A stretch of 64,000 nt of DNA from Jeotgalicoccus meleagridis (GTDB lineage Bacteria > Bacillota > Bacilli > Staphylococcales > Salinicoccaceae), in the NCBI RefSeq assembly GCF_903994045.1, contig NZ_CAJEWD010000006.1, positions 62,001 to 126,000 on the forward strand, in the 5' to 3' direction. The translations under genes and the position numbers were made by a program. Below the pieces are notes generated by a model, which saw only the letters and a program-made list of their open reading frames with translations, searched no databases and was not told the DNA's origin. This document shows, one piece after another, positions 28,704 to 39,133 of the stretch. Positions within the stretch are counted from its first letter, which is position 1. Every line of letters starts with the position of its first letter.

Positions 28704-29954
28704 TTAGAGTCCTTTGGCACCAATATCTGTTCGATAAAACAGATCGCCATCATGAAACTCGACTTGTTTAAGATTGTTATAAGCTGCAAGTTTTGCTGCT
28801 TCTAGATTTTCTCCTCTAGCAGTCACTAAAAGAGTTCGGCCACCAACAGTTTCGAAGTTTTCACCATCTACTTGTTTTAAGCCACTATTAAATACTTGAT
28901 CATTGAGTATGGTTGGAATTTTTACTCCTAGACCTTTAGTTGCTGTCTCCGGATAACCTTTGGAAGCTAAAATAATGCCAAGCATAGAGTCAGCAGAGAA
29001 TTGTAATTGATAGTCTTTTTTATCATTTACCGCTTCTAAAACTTCAATTAAATCAGATTCTAAAAGTGACAAGAGAATTTGAGCTTCAGGATCACCAAAT
29101 CTCGCATTAAATTCAATCACTTTAATGCCGTCTTTAGTAATAATCGCTCCAAGGTACATGACACCGAAGTAATTCAATCCTTCTTCAACCATTGCATCTG
29201 CCATAGGCTGAACGATTTTTTCTATTGCCTCTTCAATGACTTTATCACCTAGATGAGTCACTGGCGCATATGCACCCATACCTCCTGTGTTTGGTCCTTG
29301 ATCATGATCATAGGCTCTCTTATGGTCTTGGGCAATAATATCAAATGGTAATATATAAGACCCATTTACTAAGACCATCAAGCTGAATTCCTCTCCTTCG
29401 AGAAATTCTTCAATGACTAGTCCTTCTTCTGTTGATTCATCTAACATATCATCCAGTGCTTTAAGTGCATCTTCTATAGTCATAGCAACAGCAACACCTT
29501 TACCTGCAGCTAAGCCATCTTTTTTTAGAACAATCGGTGCACCCTTTTCTTCAATATATTTTCGTGCTTCAACTTTACTATAAAATACTCGGTAATCAGC
29601 AGTTGGAATATCATATTGCTGCATTATCTTTTTAGCAAATTCCTTAGACGATTCTAATTGAGCTTCCAATTTCCTCGGTCCAAATACTTTTACACCAATC
29701 TCTTCCAAAGAATCGGTTAAGCCAATATTTAAAGGTGCCTCTGGACCAATAATCGCCCAAGTAATTTTAAGACTTTCACACTTTCCTTTGATTTTTTCAA
29801 TATCAACATCGGAAATTTCTGGGTAGGTATTCGCATATTGCTTCATACTATCATTGCCGGGTATCGCATGAATTTCACTCACATAATTTGATTCACTTAG
29901 CTTTTTCACAAGTGCATGTTCTCTTCCACCACTACCTACTACTAAGACCTTCAT
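28704..29954 (-). CDS. purD: Phosphoribosylamine-glycine ligase PurD
   Basis: ATP-grasp enzyme making glycinamide ribonucleotide, step 2 of IMP synthesis. 416 aa. Shows VLVVGSGGREHALVKKL at the start, KKDGLAAGKGVAVA, the signature GPNTGGMGAYAP, and FNARFGDPEAQ. Last gene of the pur operon, 11 bp after purH, and followed by a terminator. Confidence 0.97.
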   Translation of the reverse strand: MKVLVVGSGGREHALVKKLSESNYVSEIHAIPGNDSMKQYANTYPEISDVDIEKIKGKCESLKITWAIIGPEAPLNIGLTDSLEEIGVKVFGPRKLEAQLESSKEFAKKIMQQYDIPTADYRVFYSKVEARKYIEEKGAPIVLKKDGLAAGKGVAVAMTIEDALKALDDMLDESTEEGLVIEEFLEGEEFSLMVLVNGSYILPFDIIAQDHKRAYDHDQGPNTGGMGAYAPVTHLGDKVIEEAIEKIVQPMADAMVEEGLNYFGVMYLGAIITKDGIKVIEFNARFGDPEAQILLSLLESDLIEVLEAVNDKKDYQLQFSADSMLGIILASKGYPETATKGLGVKIPTILNDQVFNSGLKQVDGENFETVGGRTLLVTARGENLEAAKLAAYNNLKQVEFHDGDLFYRTDIGAKGL

Positions 29955-29965
29955 ATTATATCCCC

Positions 29966-31441
29966 TTAATGTTTGAAATGACGCATGCCTGTAAATACCA
30001 TTGCCATGCCATGTTCATTACAGAAATCTATAGATTCCTGATCACGTTTAGAGCCACCAGGTTGAATAATTGCTTTAATACCATTGTCATGAGCAAGTTG
30101 AACTGTGTCTGGCATTGGGAAGAAGCCATCGCTTGCTAAAACAACTTCTCCTTTTGTCTTACTTGAGCGTTCAGCTGCGATTTTAAGTGCCCCTACTCTG
30201 TTCATTTGTCCAGCACCAATACCTGTTGTATGCTTAGAATTTCCTAAGACAATCGCGTTGGATTTTACATGTTTTGCTACTTCCCAAGTGAGTGCAAGTG
30301 CTTTTAATTCATCATCACTTGGTTTTTTATCTGTGACAAACTCTAAGTGATTCATATCAAGCTTTCCAAGGTCTTTAGACTGAACTAAATAACCCCCGGA
30401 TACACTAACCATTTCTTCACTTTTAGCTTCATCAGAAAAATCCATTTTTAATAAGCGAATATTCTTTTTAATTGTCAGTATTTCTAGAGCTTCCTCAGTA
30501 TAATTAGGGGCAATAATGACTTCTAAAAAGATTTTGCTGAGCTTTTCAGCGGTTTCTTGGTCAACTGTTTTGTTGAGGGCAACAATGCCACCAAAGATAG
30601 ATTGACTGTCAGCCTCATAAGCATTTTGAAAAGCTTCTGATAAACTGTCACCAGTTCCTACACCACAAGGGTTCATATGTTTTACAGCAACTGCTACAGG
30701 TGCATCAAACTTTCTCGCAAGAGCTAAGGCACTATCTGCATCTCTTAAATTGTTGTAACTCAAAGCTTTACCATGTAGTATTTCAGCATTTAATAGTGTA
30801 TTTTTATCATCACTTGTTTTGACAGAACGTGCAGTTTGATGTGGGTTTTCGCCGTATCTTAAAATCTCTTCGCTTTGTGAAAAGTGATTAACGATGGCTT
30901 GGTCGTAATCGTTAGTATGACGAAAGACTTTAATCATTAGTGATTTTCTAAACTTTTCATCTAAAGTATTGGACTTGATGCGTGTAATGACCTCATCATA
31001 ATCAAATGGATCGACAACAGTAGTCACATGCTTAAAGTTTTTAGCGGCCGCTCTAAGCATAGTCGGTCCACCAATATCAATATTTTCAATTGCTTCACTT
31101 TCAGTCACGTTTGCTTTTCTCACTGTTTCTTTAAACGGATAAAGGTTAACGACAACAAGGTCAATTGTCTCTATATTATTTTTCTTAAGCTCTTCTAAGT
31201 GTTTAGGATTATCACGGTCTGCCAAGATCCCACCGTGGATTGCAGGGTGTAAAGTTTTTACTCGACCGTCCATTATTTCACTAAAATTTGTCAACTCACT
31301 TACCGATTTAACGGTAATATTAGCATCGACCAATGCTTTATAAGTTCCACCTGTAGAATAAAGCTCATACCCCTCTTCAACAAGTGCTGCTGCAAAACTT
31401 TCTATGCCTGTCTTATTTGAAACACTAAGTAAAGCCTTCAT
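29966..31441 (-). CDS. purH: Bifunctional AICAR transformylase / IMP cyclohydrolase PurH
   Basis: Last two steps to IMP. 491 aa. The N-terminal MGS-like domain has [23 protein letters not shown] and [14 protein letters not shown]; the transformylase part has [35 protein letters not shown] and [12 protein letters not shown]. Overlaps purN by 4 nt. Confidence 0.97.
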   Translation of the reverse strand: MKALLSVSNKTGIESFAAALVEEGYELYSTGGTYKALVDANITVKSVSELTNFSEIMDGRVKTLHPAIHGGILADRDNPKHLEELKKNNIETIDLVVVNLYPFKETVRKANVTESEAIENIDIGGPTMLRAAAKNFKHVTTVVDPFDYDEVITRIKSNTLDEKFRKSLMIKVFRHTNDYDQAIVNHFSQSEEILRYGENPHQTARSVKTSDDKNTLLNAEILHGKALSYNNLRDADSALALARKFDAPVAVAVKHMNPCGVGTGDSLSEAFQNAYEADSQSIFGGIVALNKTVDQETAEKLSKIFLEVIIAPNYTEEALEILTIKKNIRLLKMDFSDEAKSEEMVSVSGGYLVQSKDLGKLDMNHLEFVTDKKPSDDELKALALTWEVAKHVKSNAIVLGNSKHTTGIGAGQMNRVGALKIAAERSSKTKGEVVLASDGFFPMPDTVQLAHDNGIKAIIQPGGSKRDQESIDFCNEHGMAMVFTGMRHFKH

Positions 31442-32013
31442 TCTCTGACGTCTCCTTTAAATAATTTTTTTAAAGTAGCCGGATATAAGTCATATTCGAG
31501 CTGATGAATTTTTTCTTCAAATGAATCAAGACTTTCTCCGTCTTCTATATATAAGGATTTTTGTGCAATAATTTCTCCTGTATCTACTCCACTATCTACA
31601 TAGTGTATAGTGACACCGCTGACTTTTACCCCGTACATATAAGCATCATAAATTGCTGTTGCTCCTCTAAAAGCAGGGAGTAATGATGGATGTATATTTA
31701 TGATTTTCCTATCGTATTTATCAACAAATTCAGTCGATAAAATTCTCATAAAACCTGCAAGAATAAGATAATCCACATCCATTTCTGACAATTTTTCTAA
31801 GATGTCACTTTCAAAATCTTGTCTTGATTTGTATTCTTTTCTATCAAAAATTGAATAAGGTATCTTAAGCTGTTCAGCTCGATTTATGGCAAAGGCATTT
31901 GGTTTATCAACAATTAAACCGATGACTTCCATTCCAATATCATTGGAATTTCTAACCAAATTTTCAAAGTTTGAACCACCGCCAGAAGCAAATATTACCA
32001 CTCTTTTAGTCAT
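31438..32013 (-). CDS. purN: Phosphoribosylglycinamide formyltransferase PurN
   Basis: Transfers formyl from 10-formyl-THF to GAR. 191 aa. Core motifs are [21 protein letters not shown] and [13 protein letters not shown], then the catalytic Asp region [13 protein letters not shown]. Overlaps both purM (8 nt) and purH (4 nt), so translation is coupled along this part of the operon. Confidence 0.97.
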   Translation of the reverse strand: MTKRVVIFASGGGSNFENLVRNSNDIGMEVIGLIVDKPNAFAINRAEQLKIPYSIFDRKEYKSRQDFESDILEKLSEMDVDYLILAGFMRILSTEFVDKYDRKIINIHPSLLPAFRGATAIYDAYMYGVKVSGVTIHYVDSGVDTGEIIAQKSLYIEDGESLDSFEEKIHQLEYDLYPATLKKLFKGDVRE

Positions 32014-33025
32014 TTATTACAAGTCCTTCTTGTGAAGTGATTGTGCCAATCAAACTTGCTTCATAACTTACTTCTCTTAATAAAGAAAGTGTCTCTTCAA
32101 CATCCGCTTCATCTACAATCATAATAAAGCCAATGCCCATGTTGAATACGTTGTAAGCTTCATTAATATCTAAATTCGCTGTTTCAATTAACCAGGAGAG
32201 TATTTTAGGAATCTGAATAGTTTCTGTCTTGATTTCAGCACCTAAATTTTCTGGTAGCGCACGAGGTATGTTTTCGTAGAAACCACCACCTGTAATGTGA
32301 CTCATCGCCTTAATATTCACTTTATCCTTAACGTTTTGTACTGCTTTCGTGTATATTCTTGTTGGCTCTAATAAAAGATCAAGTAAGTTTTCTCCATCAA
32401 GCTCTGAATTCACATCGATTTGATTATCAGCTAAAATTTTTCTGACTAAACTGTAACCGTTTGAATGAATACCACTGGAGTTAAGTCCAATTATTTTGTC
32501 ACCACTTTTAACTGATGAGCCATCTATATATTGGTCTTTTTCAACTGCACCAACAGCAAATCCTGCTAAATCATACTCACCTTCAGCATACATTTCTCCC
32601 ATTTCTGCAGTTTCTCCACCAATTAGAGCACAATCTGACTGTATACAACCTTCTGAAATTCCCTTAACCACATCAGCAATGTGTTCAGGTACGACCTTAT
32701 TTACAGCAATATAATCTAGGAAATATAAAGGTTCAGCGCCTGTTGTAATAATGTCATTCACACACATAGCTACCGCATCAATACCAATCGTGTCATGACG
32801 GTCATAATCAATAGCAAGCTTCAACTTAGTACCCACACCGTCTGTACCTGACACAAGTACCGGCTTTGTCATGTTTAATTGAGATAGATCAAAGGCAGCA
32901 CCGAAACCTCCGAGACTTCCAAGCACTTCTTTACGCATCGTTTTTTTAACGTGCCCCTTCATCTGTTCGACAGCCTCATAACCAGCATTAATATCAACAC
33001 CAGCTTGTTTATATTGTTCAGACAT
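32006..33025 (-). CDS. purM: Phosphoribosylformylglycinamidine cyclo-ligase PurM (AIR synthetase)
   Basis: Closes the imidazole ring using ATP. 339 aa. Hallmarks: [58 protein letters not shown] and [13 protein letters not shown]. Stands 2 bp after purF in the operon. Confidence 0.97.
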   Translation of the reverse strand: MSEQYKQAGVDINAGYEAVEQMKGHVKKTMRKEVLGSLGGFGAAFDLSQLNMTKPVLVSGTDGVGTKLKLAIDYDRHDTIGIDAVAMCVNDIITTGAEPLYFLDYIAVNKVVPEHIADVVKGISEGCIQSDCALIGGETAEMGEMYAEGEYDLAGFAVGAVEKDQYIDGSSVKSGDKIIGLNSSGIHSNGYSLVRKILADNQIDVNSELDGENLLDLLLEPTRIYTKAVQNVKDKVNIKAMSHITGGGFYENIPRALPENLGAEIKTETIQIPKILSWLIETANLDINEAYNVFNMGIGFIMIVDEADVEETLSLLREVSYEASLIGTITSQEGLVIND

Positions 33026-33027
33026 AA

Positions 33028-34446
33028 TTATACTCCCTTCGTTTTAGCATCTTTTTCTTGGGGTAATAAACCATCTATATTTTCTATTGGATAATTACCA
33101 GTAAAACATGCATCACATTGACCTCTTGAACCAAACTTTCTATAGACATCGTGCATTCTATCTACAGATAAATAAGTTAATGAGTCAGCACCGATTTCTT
33201 CACACACTTCTTCAGTAGACTTATTTGAAGCAATAATTTCAGCATGGGTAGAGACGTCAATTCCGTAAAAACATGGATGTTTTAAAGGAGGCGATGATAC
33301 ACCCATATGCACTTCTCTAGCACCCGCTTCTTTCAGTGCTCTTACAATGTACTTACTCGTCGTGCCACGTACTATAGAATCGTCAATGACGATGACACTT
33401 TTACCTTCAACAATATCTCTCACTGGTGAAAGCTTCATTCTAACGGCGCGTTCTCTAGCTTCTTGACCTGATGCGATAAAAGTCCGTCCGACATATCGGT
33501 TTTTTAAGAGTCCTTGTTCACTCGGGATACCAGACTCATCTGAAAACCCCTTAGCTGCAGCCAAACTTGAGTCAGGAACGCCGATAACGATATCTGCTGT
33601 GACTGGCATTTCTTTAGCTAATTCTTCTCCCAAAGCTTTTCTAATCCTATAAGTAGAATTTCCTCTAAATTCAGAATCTGCTCTTGCAAAATAAATATAT
33701 TCCATAGAGCAAAGATTAGGGTTTTCATAGTCGGTATATTTATCAAAATCAATACCATCATCTGTAATCGTAATGAGTTCTCCTGGTTCTATATCTCTTA
33801 TATAGTCCGCTCCAATGGCTTGGAATGCACAAGTTTCACTCGCTACACAATAAGCATCATCTTTTTTTCCTAGCATCAATGGCCTAACACCATGATCGTC
33901 TAAGGCAATCGTTAAAGAGTTTTCGCTCATAATCATGAACGCAAAGGCACCTTTAAGTTGTTGTAACACTTTTTTAATACGGGCTTTTCTATCTTTTCCT
34001 TTTGCTCTTCTTAAGAGATGTGCAAATACTTCAGAATCTGACGTCGTTTGAAAAATGGCACCTTCATCTTCTAGTGCACGTCTTATGTGTAGGGCATTAA
34101 CGATATTTCCGTTATGTGCTAATCCTAAATCCCCGATATGACTTTTAAAGAGAAATGGTTGCACATTTGATAAAGCACTTGAGTCTCTCGTTGCATAGCG
34201 CACATGTCCAATAGATTTCGGAAATTCTTTTAGAGATTCTAGCTGTTCTTTTGACAAAGCTTCATTTAACAAGCCCATGCCACGTGCACCAAATAGGTAC
34301 TCCCCATTTGATGCGACAATGCCTGCACCTTCTTGTCCACGATGTTGTAAACTGTGTAAGGCAAGATAGGTTAATTCCGTTGCTTCCTTATGTCCCCATA
34401 TTCCAAATAAGCCGCATTCTTCATTTAGCCCTCTGAGTTCATGCAT
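33028..34446 (-). CDS. purF: Amidophosphoribosyltransferase PurF
   Basis: First committed step: PRPP plus glutamine to phosphoribosylamine. 472 aa, Bacillus type. A ten-residue propeptide precedes the catalytic Cys11 ([12 protein letters not shown]), which should be freed by self-cleavage. The PRPP loop [14 protein letters not shown] is present. Cysteines in [16 protein letters not shown] and GQCDACF match the four ligands of the 4Fe-4S cluster. The start lies 22 nt inside the end of purL. Confidence 0.97.
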   Translation of the reverse strand: MHELRGLNEECGLFGIWGHKEATELTYLALHSLQHRGQEGAGIVASNGEYLFGARGMGLLNEALSKEQLESLKEFPKSIGHVRYATRDSSALSNVQPFLFKSHIGDLGLAHNGNIVNALHIRRALEDEGAIFQTTSDSEVFAHLLRRAKGKDRKARIKKVLQQLKGAFAFMIMSENSLTIALDDHGVRPLMLGKKDDAYCVASETCAFQAIGADYIRDIEPGELITITDDGIDFDKYTDYENPNLCSMEYIYFARADSEFRGNSTYRIRKALGEELAKEMPVTADIVIGVPDSSLAAAKGFSDESGIPSEQGLLKNRYVGRTFIASGQEARERAVRMKLSPVRDIVEGKSVIVIDDSIVRGTTSKYIVRALKEAGAREVHMGVSSPPLKHPCFYGIDVSTHAEIIASNKSTEEVCEEIGADSLTYLSVDRMHDVYRKFGSRGQCDACFTGNYPIENIDGLLPQEKDAKTKGV

Positions 34447-36593
34447 GCAGGAATAGCCCCCTCATAAGCACTTTTCAAGTCTTCTAAAGTTCTTTCTAAT
34501 TTAAAGTTTTCTGCTTGGACCGTAAATCCAGACTTCGTAAGTTGACCAATTTCCTTAGCCCCATCAATTTCTAAACCACTTTTTGCAATCACTAAATAAT
34601 TTGAAGCACTCTCTGAGAACAGGAGATCTCTTCTTTCTGAAACATTGACTTGTACACCTAAGTCATAGAAAGCAGCAAGCTGAGCTAGTTTAATAATTAG
34701 TCCACCTCGACCTAGTGGTGCAATTTTATTAATTTCACCTTTTACAAGTTTCTCTCTCAGCATGTCCCCTCTTCTGAACTCTTTTTCTAGATTGATTGTT
34801 CTATCAGTCTTTCTAATTTTATCTTCTAATATTTTTTCTAACTGACTTCCAGCAAAAGATGCTTCTAGTTGACCAACTAAGTAAATTGCATCTCCTTCAT
34901 TTACGCCTTCATGATTTAATTTAGATACATCTTCAATTAAGCCAACCATTCCAATAATTGGTGTTGGTAAAATTCCACCTGAACTATGTTCGTTATAGAG
35001 ACTAACATTTCCTGATACAACAGGTGTTTGAAGTGTTTCACATGCTTCAGCCATTCCCTTAGTCGAGAGCTCTAGTTGTTTGTAGATTTCAGGTTTTTCA
35101 GGCGAGCCATAGTTTAAACAGTTGGTCATACCAAGTGGTTTAGCACCTGTAGCAATAATGCTTCTATACGCCATAGCAACCACTTCTTTACCTCCATTGT
35201 ATGGATCTGCATAGACGTAACGACTCTTACCGTCTAAGACCATACTGATGGCTTTGTCAGTACCTTCAATATTTACAATTCCAGCACCAAAACCTGGACC
35301 CTGAACAGTGTTTCCACCGAAAGTAGAATTAAAGTTCTCATAAATAGAAGACTTGTCAGCCATTGTCGGATGACTGATCAATTTATCAAACGCCTCATTT
35401 AAATCTTCATTAGAATAATCTTCACGTGCTGTATCTGTACCTGCTTCTTTACCTTCTAATACGTAAACTGGCGCATCATCAGATAGCGGTGCTACAGGTA
35501 GGTCTGCAAATAGTTCATCATTGTAGAATAATTTTAAATGATGATCATCTGTCACTTCACCAATGACTGCTGTTTTTAAACCCATCTCTTCAAACATTGA
35601 TAAAAACTTATCTTCTGAGCCATTTTCAACAACAAGTAACATTCTTTCTTGTGTCTCGGATAACATCATTTCATAAGGTGAAATATCATCATGTGTCACT
35701 GGAACTTTATCCAAGTATAAGACCATACCAGAATTACCCTTATCCGCCATTTCTGCACTAGATGATGTTAAACCAGCAGCTCCCATATCTTGTATTCCTA
35801 CAAGTTCTTCCATATCTATTGCTTTTAGTGTCGCTTCCATTAAAAGTTTTCCAGCTTGTGGGTTCCCTTTTTGAATTTCAGGTCTATTGTCATCTGTTAG
35901 TTCACCAGAAGCAAAACTCGCTCCATTAATTCCATCTCTACCTGTAGGTAAACCGACGTAGACAACTTTATTACCTAGACCTTTAGCAGTTCCTTTTTGG
36001 ATTTGGTCGTGATTTATGAGACCTACTCCCATTGCATTAACTAAAGGATTTTCATGGTAAGAAGGGTCAAATTCAATTTCTCCAGATACCGCAGGTAGTT
36101 CCATCGTATTACCGTAGTCAGACATTCCTTTTGTTACACCTGACAATAACCATTGGTTTTGTGATTCTGATAATTCACCAAAACGAAGAGAATTCAAGAG
36201 ACCGATTGGACGTGCACCAATAGAGACAATGTCACGAACAATCCCACCGATTCCAGTCGCAGCCCCTTCATATGGATCCACAGCTGAAGGGTGGTTATGA
36301 GATTCAACTTTAAATACAACCGCTTGATTATCGCCAATATCTACTGCTCCGGCACCTTCACCAGGCCCCATTAAAACATGTTCGGCTTTTGTAGGAAATT
36401 GTTTCAAGAATGGTTTTGAATGTTTATATGAACAGTGTTCACTCCACATAGCAGAAAAAATCCCAGTTTCTGTATAGTTAGGATCTCTTTTTAAAATGTC
36501 CAAAATCAAATCAAATTCAGAGTCCGTTAAGCCCATTTCTCTATATAATTTCTGTGCTTTAATCTCACTAGTATTAGGTTCGTTGAATTTCAT
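34425..36593 (-). CDS. purL: Phosphoribosylformylglycinamidine synthase subunit PurL (small type)
   Basis: ATP-dependent FGAM synthase subunit. 722 aa, the small PurL that needs PurQ (glutaminase) and PurS to work. Visible: MWSEHCSYKHSKPFL, VFKVESHNHPSAVDPYEGAATGIGG, ASFASGELT and a repeated AIR-synthetase-like half. The ATG at 36593 is chosen because GGAGGA lies seven bases before it; the TTG at 36608 is part of that site. Unusually, the gene directly upstream is purK, with only 33 bp between, where purC, purS and purQ normally stand. Confidence 0.96.
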   Translation of the reverse strand: MKFNEPNTSEIKAQKLYREMGLTDSEFDLILDILKRDPNYTETGIFSAMWSEHCSYKHSKPFLKQFPTKAEHVLMGPGEGAGAVDIGDNQAVVFKVESHNHPSAVDPYEGAATGIGGIVRDIVSIGARPIGLLNSLRFGELSESQNQWLLSGVTKGMSDYGNTMELPAVSGEIEFDPSYHENPLVNAMGVGLINHDQIQKGTAKGLGNKVVYVGLPTGRDGINGASFASGELTDDNRPEIQKGNPQAGKLLMEATLKAIDMEELVGIQDMGAAGLTSSSAEMADKGNSGMVLYLDKVPVTHDDISPYEMMLSETQERMLLVVENGSEDKFLSMFEEMGLKTAVIGEVTDDHHLKLFYNDELFADLPVAPLSDDAPVYVLEGKEAGTDTAREDYSNEDLNEAFDKLISHPTMADKSSIYENFNSTFGGNTVQGPGFGAGIVNIEGTDKAISMVLDGKSRYVYADPYNGGKEVVAMAYRSIIATGAKPLGMTNCLNYGSPEKPEIYKQLELSTKGMAEACETLQTPVVSGNVSLYNEHSSGGILPTPIIGMVGLIEDVSKLNHEGVNEGDAIYLVGQLEASFAGSQLEKILEDKIRKTDRTINLEKEFRRGDMLREKLVKGEINKIAPLGRGGLIIKLAQLAAFYDLGVQVNVSERRDLLFSESASNYLVIAKSGLEIDGAKEIGQLTKSGFTVQAENFKLERTLEDLKSAYEGAIPACMNSEG

Positions 36594-36626
36594 TAATTTA
36601 TCCTCCAAAAATTTAGTTTGTTAAAT

Positions 36627-37739
36627 TTAAAATTTACGCTCTAATGTTTTTAATTCAGCTTCGAGGTCATCTGTTAACACGGTGACATGTCCCATCTTTC
36701 TGTTCGGCTGACGACTTGTTTTTCCGTAGATGTGTACATTCCATTCTGCTTGATCGTACAAATCGTTTTCTAAACGATCTAAGTCTTGTCCTAAAAGGTT
36801 CATCATGACAGCGTTTTGATGCTGATAAACTTCTGGCATCCTTGCAGCGGTAATCGCTAAAATATGTGCATCAAACTGTGAAATATTACAAGATTCTATA
36901 GAATGATGCCCTGAATTATGAGGTCTTGGGGCGATTTCATTTACATAGAGTACACCATCTTTTGACAAGAAGTATTCGATAGTAAAGACACCAATGAAAT
37001 GTAGGTGAGTCATAATTTTTTCTGCTTCTTTTTTTGCTTCTTCAAAGTAATCAAAGCGCGAAGGTGCAATCGTTCTATAGAGAATCTGATCTCTATGTAA
37101 GTTCTCTTGAAGTGGGAAATGTATTACTTGGCCACTTGTACTTCTCGCAATCGTTAAGGAAACTTCAGCTTCTAAATCAATATATTTTTCTGCAATAAAA
37201 TCAGCTTGTTCAAAAGGAATATTTTCTTCTTCTAAAACTGCTTGATTCTCTATATAGTATTGACCTTTACCATCATAGCCGCCTGTTTTTGTTTTCACGA
37301 TTACTGGAAAATCGTAAGTTTTTGCGAAGTTTTCAATGTCTGACTTACTGTGGACATTTTCAAAAGGCACAACTTTTGCCCCCGATGCTTTAATAGCATC
37401 TTTTTCAGAACTCCTATTTTGAAGGGTCAGTACTGTTTCAGCACCTTGAGGTACATAGAAATTGTCAGTCAATGCATGTAGGATATGTGCATCAATATTT
37501 TCAAATTCATAAGTCACTACATCAGATAGGCTTGCTAATTTTTCCATCGCTTCTTGATCACTAAAATCTGCTTGAATAAAAGTGTGACAAGTTGATTTAG
37601 CAGGGGCATCTTCAGAAGGATCTAAAATAATTACTTTATAGCCCATTCTTAAAGCACTTTGTGCTAGCATCTTCCCGAGTTGTCCGCCACCTATAATACC
37701 GATGGCACTCCCAGGATATAGACGTTTACTTAAGGTCAT
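36627..37739 (-). CDS. purK: N5-carboxyaminoimidazole ribonucleotide synthase PurK
   Basis: ATP-grasp enzyme that carboxylates AIR with bicarbonate. About 370 aa. Motifs: [21 protein letters not shown] at the N-terminus (listed in part), [24 protein letters not shown] and [16 protein letters not shown]. The ATG at 37739 follows GAGGA by eight bases and lies within the end of purE (14-nt overlap). Followed by purL with no purCSQ between. Confidence 0.96.
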   Translation of the reverse strand: MTLSKRLYPGSAIGIIGGGQLGKMLAQSALRMGYKVIILDPSEDAPAKSTCHTFIQADFSDQEAMEKLASLSDVVTYEFENIDAHILHALTDNFYVPQGAETVLTLQNRSSEKDAIKASGAKVVPFENVHSKSDIENFAKTYDFPVIVKTKTGGYDGKGQYYIENQAVLEEENIPFEQADFIAEKYIDLEAEVSLTIARSTSGQVIHFPLQENLHRDQILYRTIAPSRFDYFEEAKKEAEKIMTHLHFIGVFTIEYFLSKDGVLYVNEIAPRPHNSGHHSIESCNISQFDAHILAITAARMPEVYQHQNAVMMNLLGQDLDRLENDLYDQAEWNVHIYGKTSRQPNRKMGHVTVLTDDLEAELKTLERKF

Positions 37740-38208
37740 TTTGCATATCCTCAACTTTCTTTTCTAGAGATCTTTGATATTGGCTTAACTTTTCTTCAAC
37801 TTCTGAAAAGGAAACAGCTAAGATTCTAGCTGCTAAAATCCCTGCGTTTGTTGCCCCAGCCTTACCGATTGCTTGGGTGGCCACTGGTATTCCACCAGGC
37901 ATTTGTGCAATAGATAAAAGAGAATCCATACCTTTTAAAGCTTTTGATTCAATTGGTACACCGATAACAGGTAAAGTAGTCAGTGAAGCAACCATACCTG
38001 GTAAATGTGCAGCACCACCAGCACCAGCAATGATGACTTCGAGGCCATTGGCACGCGCATTTTTTGCATAATCAACCATCATTTCAGGTGTTCTATGGGC
38101 ACTGACCACCTTAGTTTCAAATTCAATTCCAAAATCCTTTAAAATAGTGGCACTGTGCTTCATGGTGTCCCAATCTGAGGAGCTCCCCATAATGATTCCA
38201 ACTGCCAT
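37726..38208 (-). CDS. purE: N5-carboxyaminoimidazole ribonucleotide mutase PurE
   Basis: Rearranges N5-CAIR to CAIR. 160 aa. [17 protein letters not shown] at the start, SAHRTPEMM with the active-site His, and [24 protein letters not shown] in the core (cited in part). First gene of the pur operon, behind a promoter with two PurBoxes; GGAGGAGGG precedes the ATG. Confidence 0.97.
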   Translation of the reverse strand: MAVGIIMGSSSDWDTMKHSATILKDFGIEFETKVVSAHRTPEMMVDYAKNARANGLEVIIAGAGGAAHLPGMVASLTTLPVIGVPIESKALKGMDSLLSIAQMPGGIPVATQAIGKAGATNAGILAARILAVSFSEVEEKLSQYQRSLEKKVEDMQNDLK

Positions 38209-38229
38209 TTGAACCCTCCTCCAATTTAA

Positions 38230-38278
38230 CGAACATTATTTACACTTATAATTATAATGTACGCATTTTAAATGTCAA
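38230..38278 (-). promoter_or_regulatory. pur operon promoter with paired PurBoxes (PurR operator)
   Basis: On the minus strand TTGACA (38273-38278) and TATAAT (38251-38256) are 16 bp apart. CGAACATTA at 38230-38238 and TAATGTACG at 38255-38263 are inverted repeats (one mismatch) separated by 16 bp, which is the spacing known for PurR control sites in Gram-positives. One box lies between -35 and -10, the other near the start of transcription. Confidence 0.85.
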
Positions 38279-38333
38279 CATCCTTTATTATTTAATTAAA
38301 GTACGTATTTAAGGCGAATATTAAAAAAGTGTA

Positions 38334-38361
38334 CAAAAAAACTGGATTTTCACCCAGCTAC
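38334..38361 (-). terminator. Terminator of the pxp operon
   Basis: On the minus strand AGCTGGGTGAAAATCCAGTTTTTTTG forms a short stem (CTGG/CCAG with flanking pairs) and a seven-T run right after the hydro-lyase gene. Confidence 0.75.
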
Positions 38362-39125
38362 TTTTTATATTCTTCATTATTAATGTCAGTAATAAACATA
38401 TGTCCTGGTGCATGAGAAATTAAAATTTCCGGCTTAGCATTCAAAACAACGTTTTGTGGAGTCACACCACAAGCCCAAAATACTGGGACTTCTCCTTCCC
38501 CAATTTCTATTGCATCACCATAATCCGGTTGGTCTATATTGTTAATTCCAATTGCTGAAGGATCACCGACGTGAACTGGACCTCCATGCATATTTGGAAA
38601 ATCATTCGTAATATCGATCACCTGATCTACCAATTCCTTTTTAAAGGGACGCATAGACACAACAGTATTGCCGTGGAAAATACCCGCACTTTCCGTTTCA
38701 ATATTGGTTTTGTACATCGCAACGTTTCTACCTTGATCAATATGTTTAATATTTATTCCTGCATCAAGTATTGCTTGTTCAAAAGTAAAGCTACAGCCAA
38801 TCAGGAAAGTAACAAAATCATCTTGCCAATAAGATGTAATATCATCAACGGTCTCTACTAATTCTCCGTCCTTATAAATATTATAAAGAGGGACATCTGT
38901 TCTAATATCTGAATCTTTAGCATAACGACTGACATATTCCCCTGCTTCTAATACTTCTATTATTGGCACTGGTTTATTATTTCTCATGGCAAAAAGTAAG
39001 AAATCAAAGGCATATTTCTTAGGTAAAATTGCCAAGTTTGCTTGAACTTTATCGCCTGAAATTCCTGAAGTTGGTCCAGTATGTTCACCCGTTCTGATTC
39101 TTCTTCTAATCTCTATAGTGTCCAT
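38358..39125 (-). CDS. Putative hydro-lyase, DUF1445 (UPF0317) family
   Basis: 255 aa. Family marks are IRTGEHTGPTSGISGDKVQANL near the start (cited in part), FLIGCSFTFEQA, NIDQPDYGDA, PVFWACGVTPQNV and SHAPGHMFITDI. Eukaryotic relatives include D-glutamate cyclase, which makes 5-oxo-D-proline; the family often occurs with pxp genes. Last gene of the operon, 8 bp after the NRAMP-like gene. A role in making or handling 5-oxoproline is an inference from that link. Confidence 0.87.
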   Translation of the reverse strand: MDTIEIRRRIRTGEHTGPTSGISGDKVQANLAILPKKYAFDFLLFAMRNNKPVPIIEVLEAGEYVSRYAKDSDIRTDVPLYNIYKDGELVETVDDITSYWQDDFVTFLIGCSFTFEQAILDAGINIKHIDQGRNVAMYKTNIETESAGIFHGNTVVSMRPFKKELVDQVIDITNDFPNMHGGPVHVGDPSAIGINNIDQPDYGDAIEIGEGEVPVFWACGVTPQNVVLNAKPEILISHAPGHMFITDINNEEYKK

Positions 39126-39133
39126 TTAATCAC

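Noticed and set aside
38209-38340. Guanine riboswitch at purE
   Set aside because: The short leader has PurBoxes and no aptamer-like fold.
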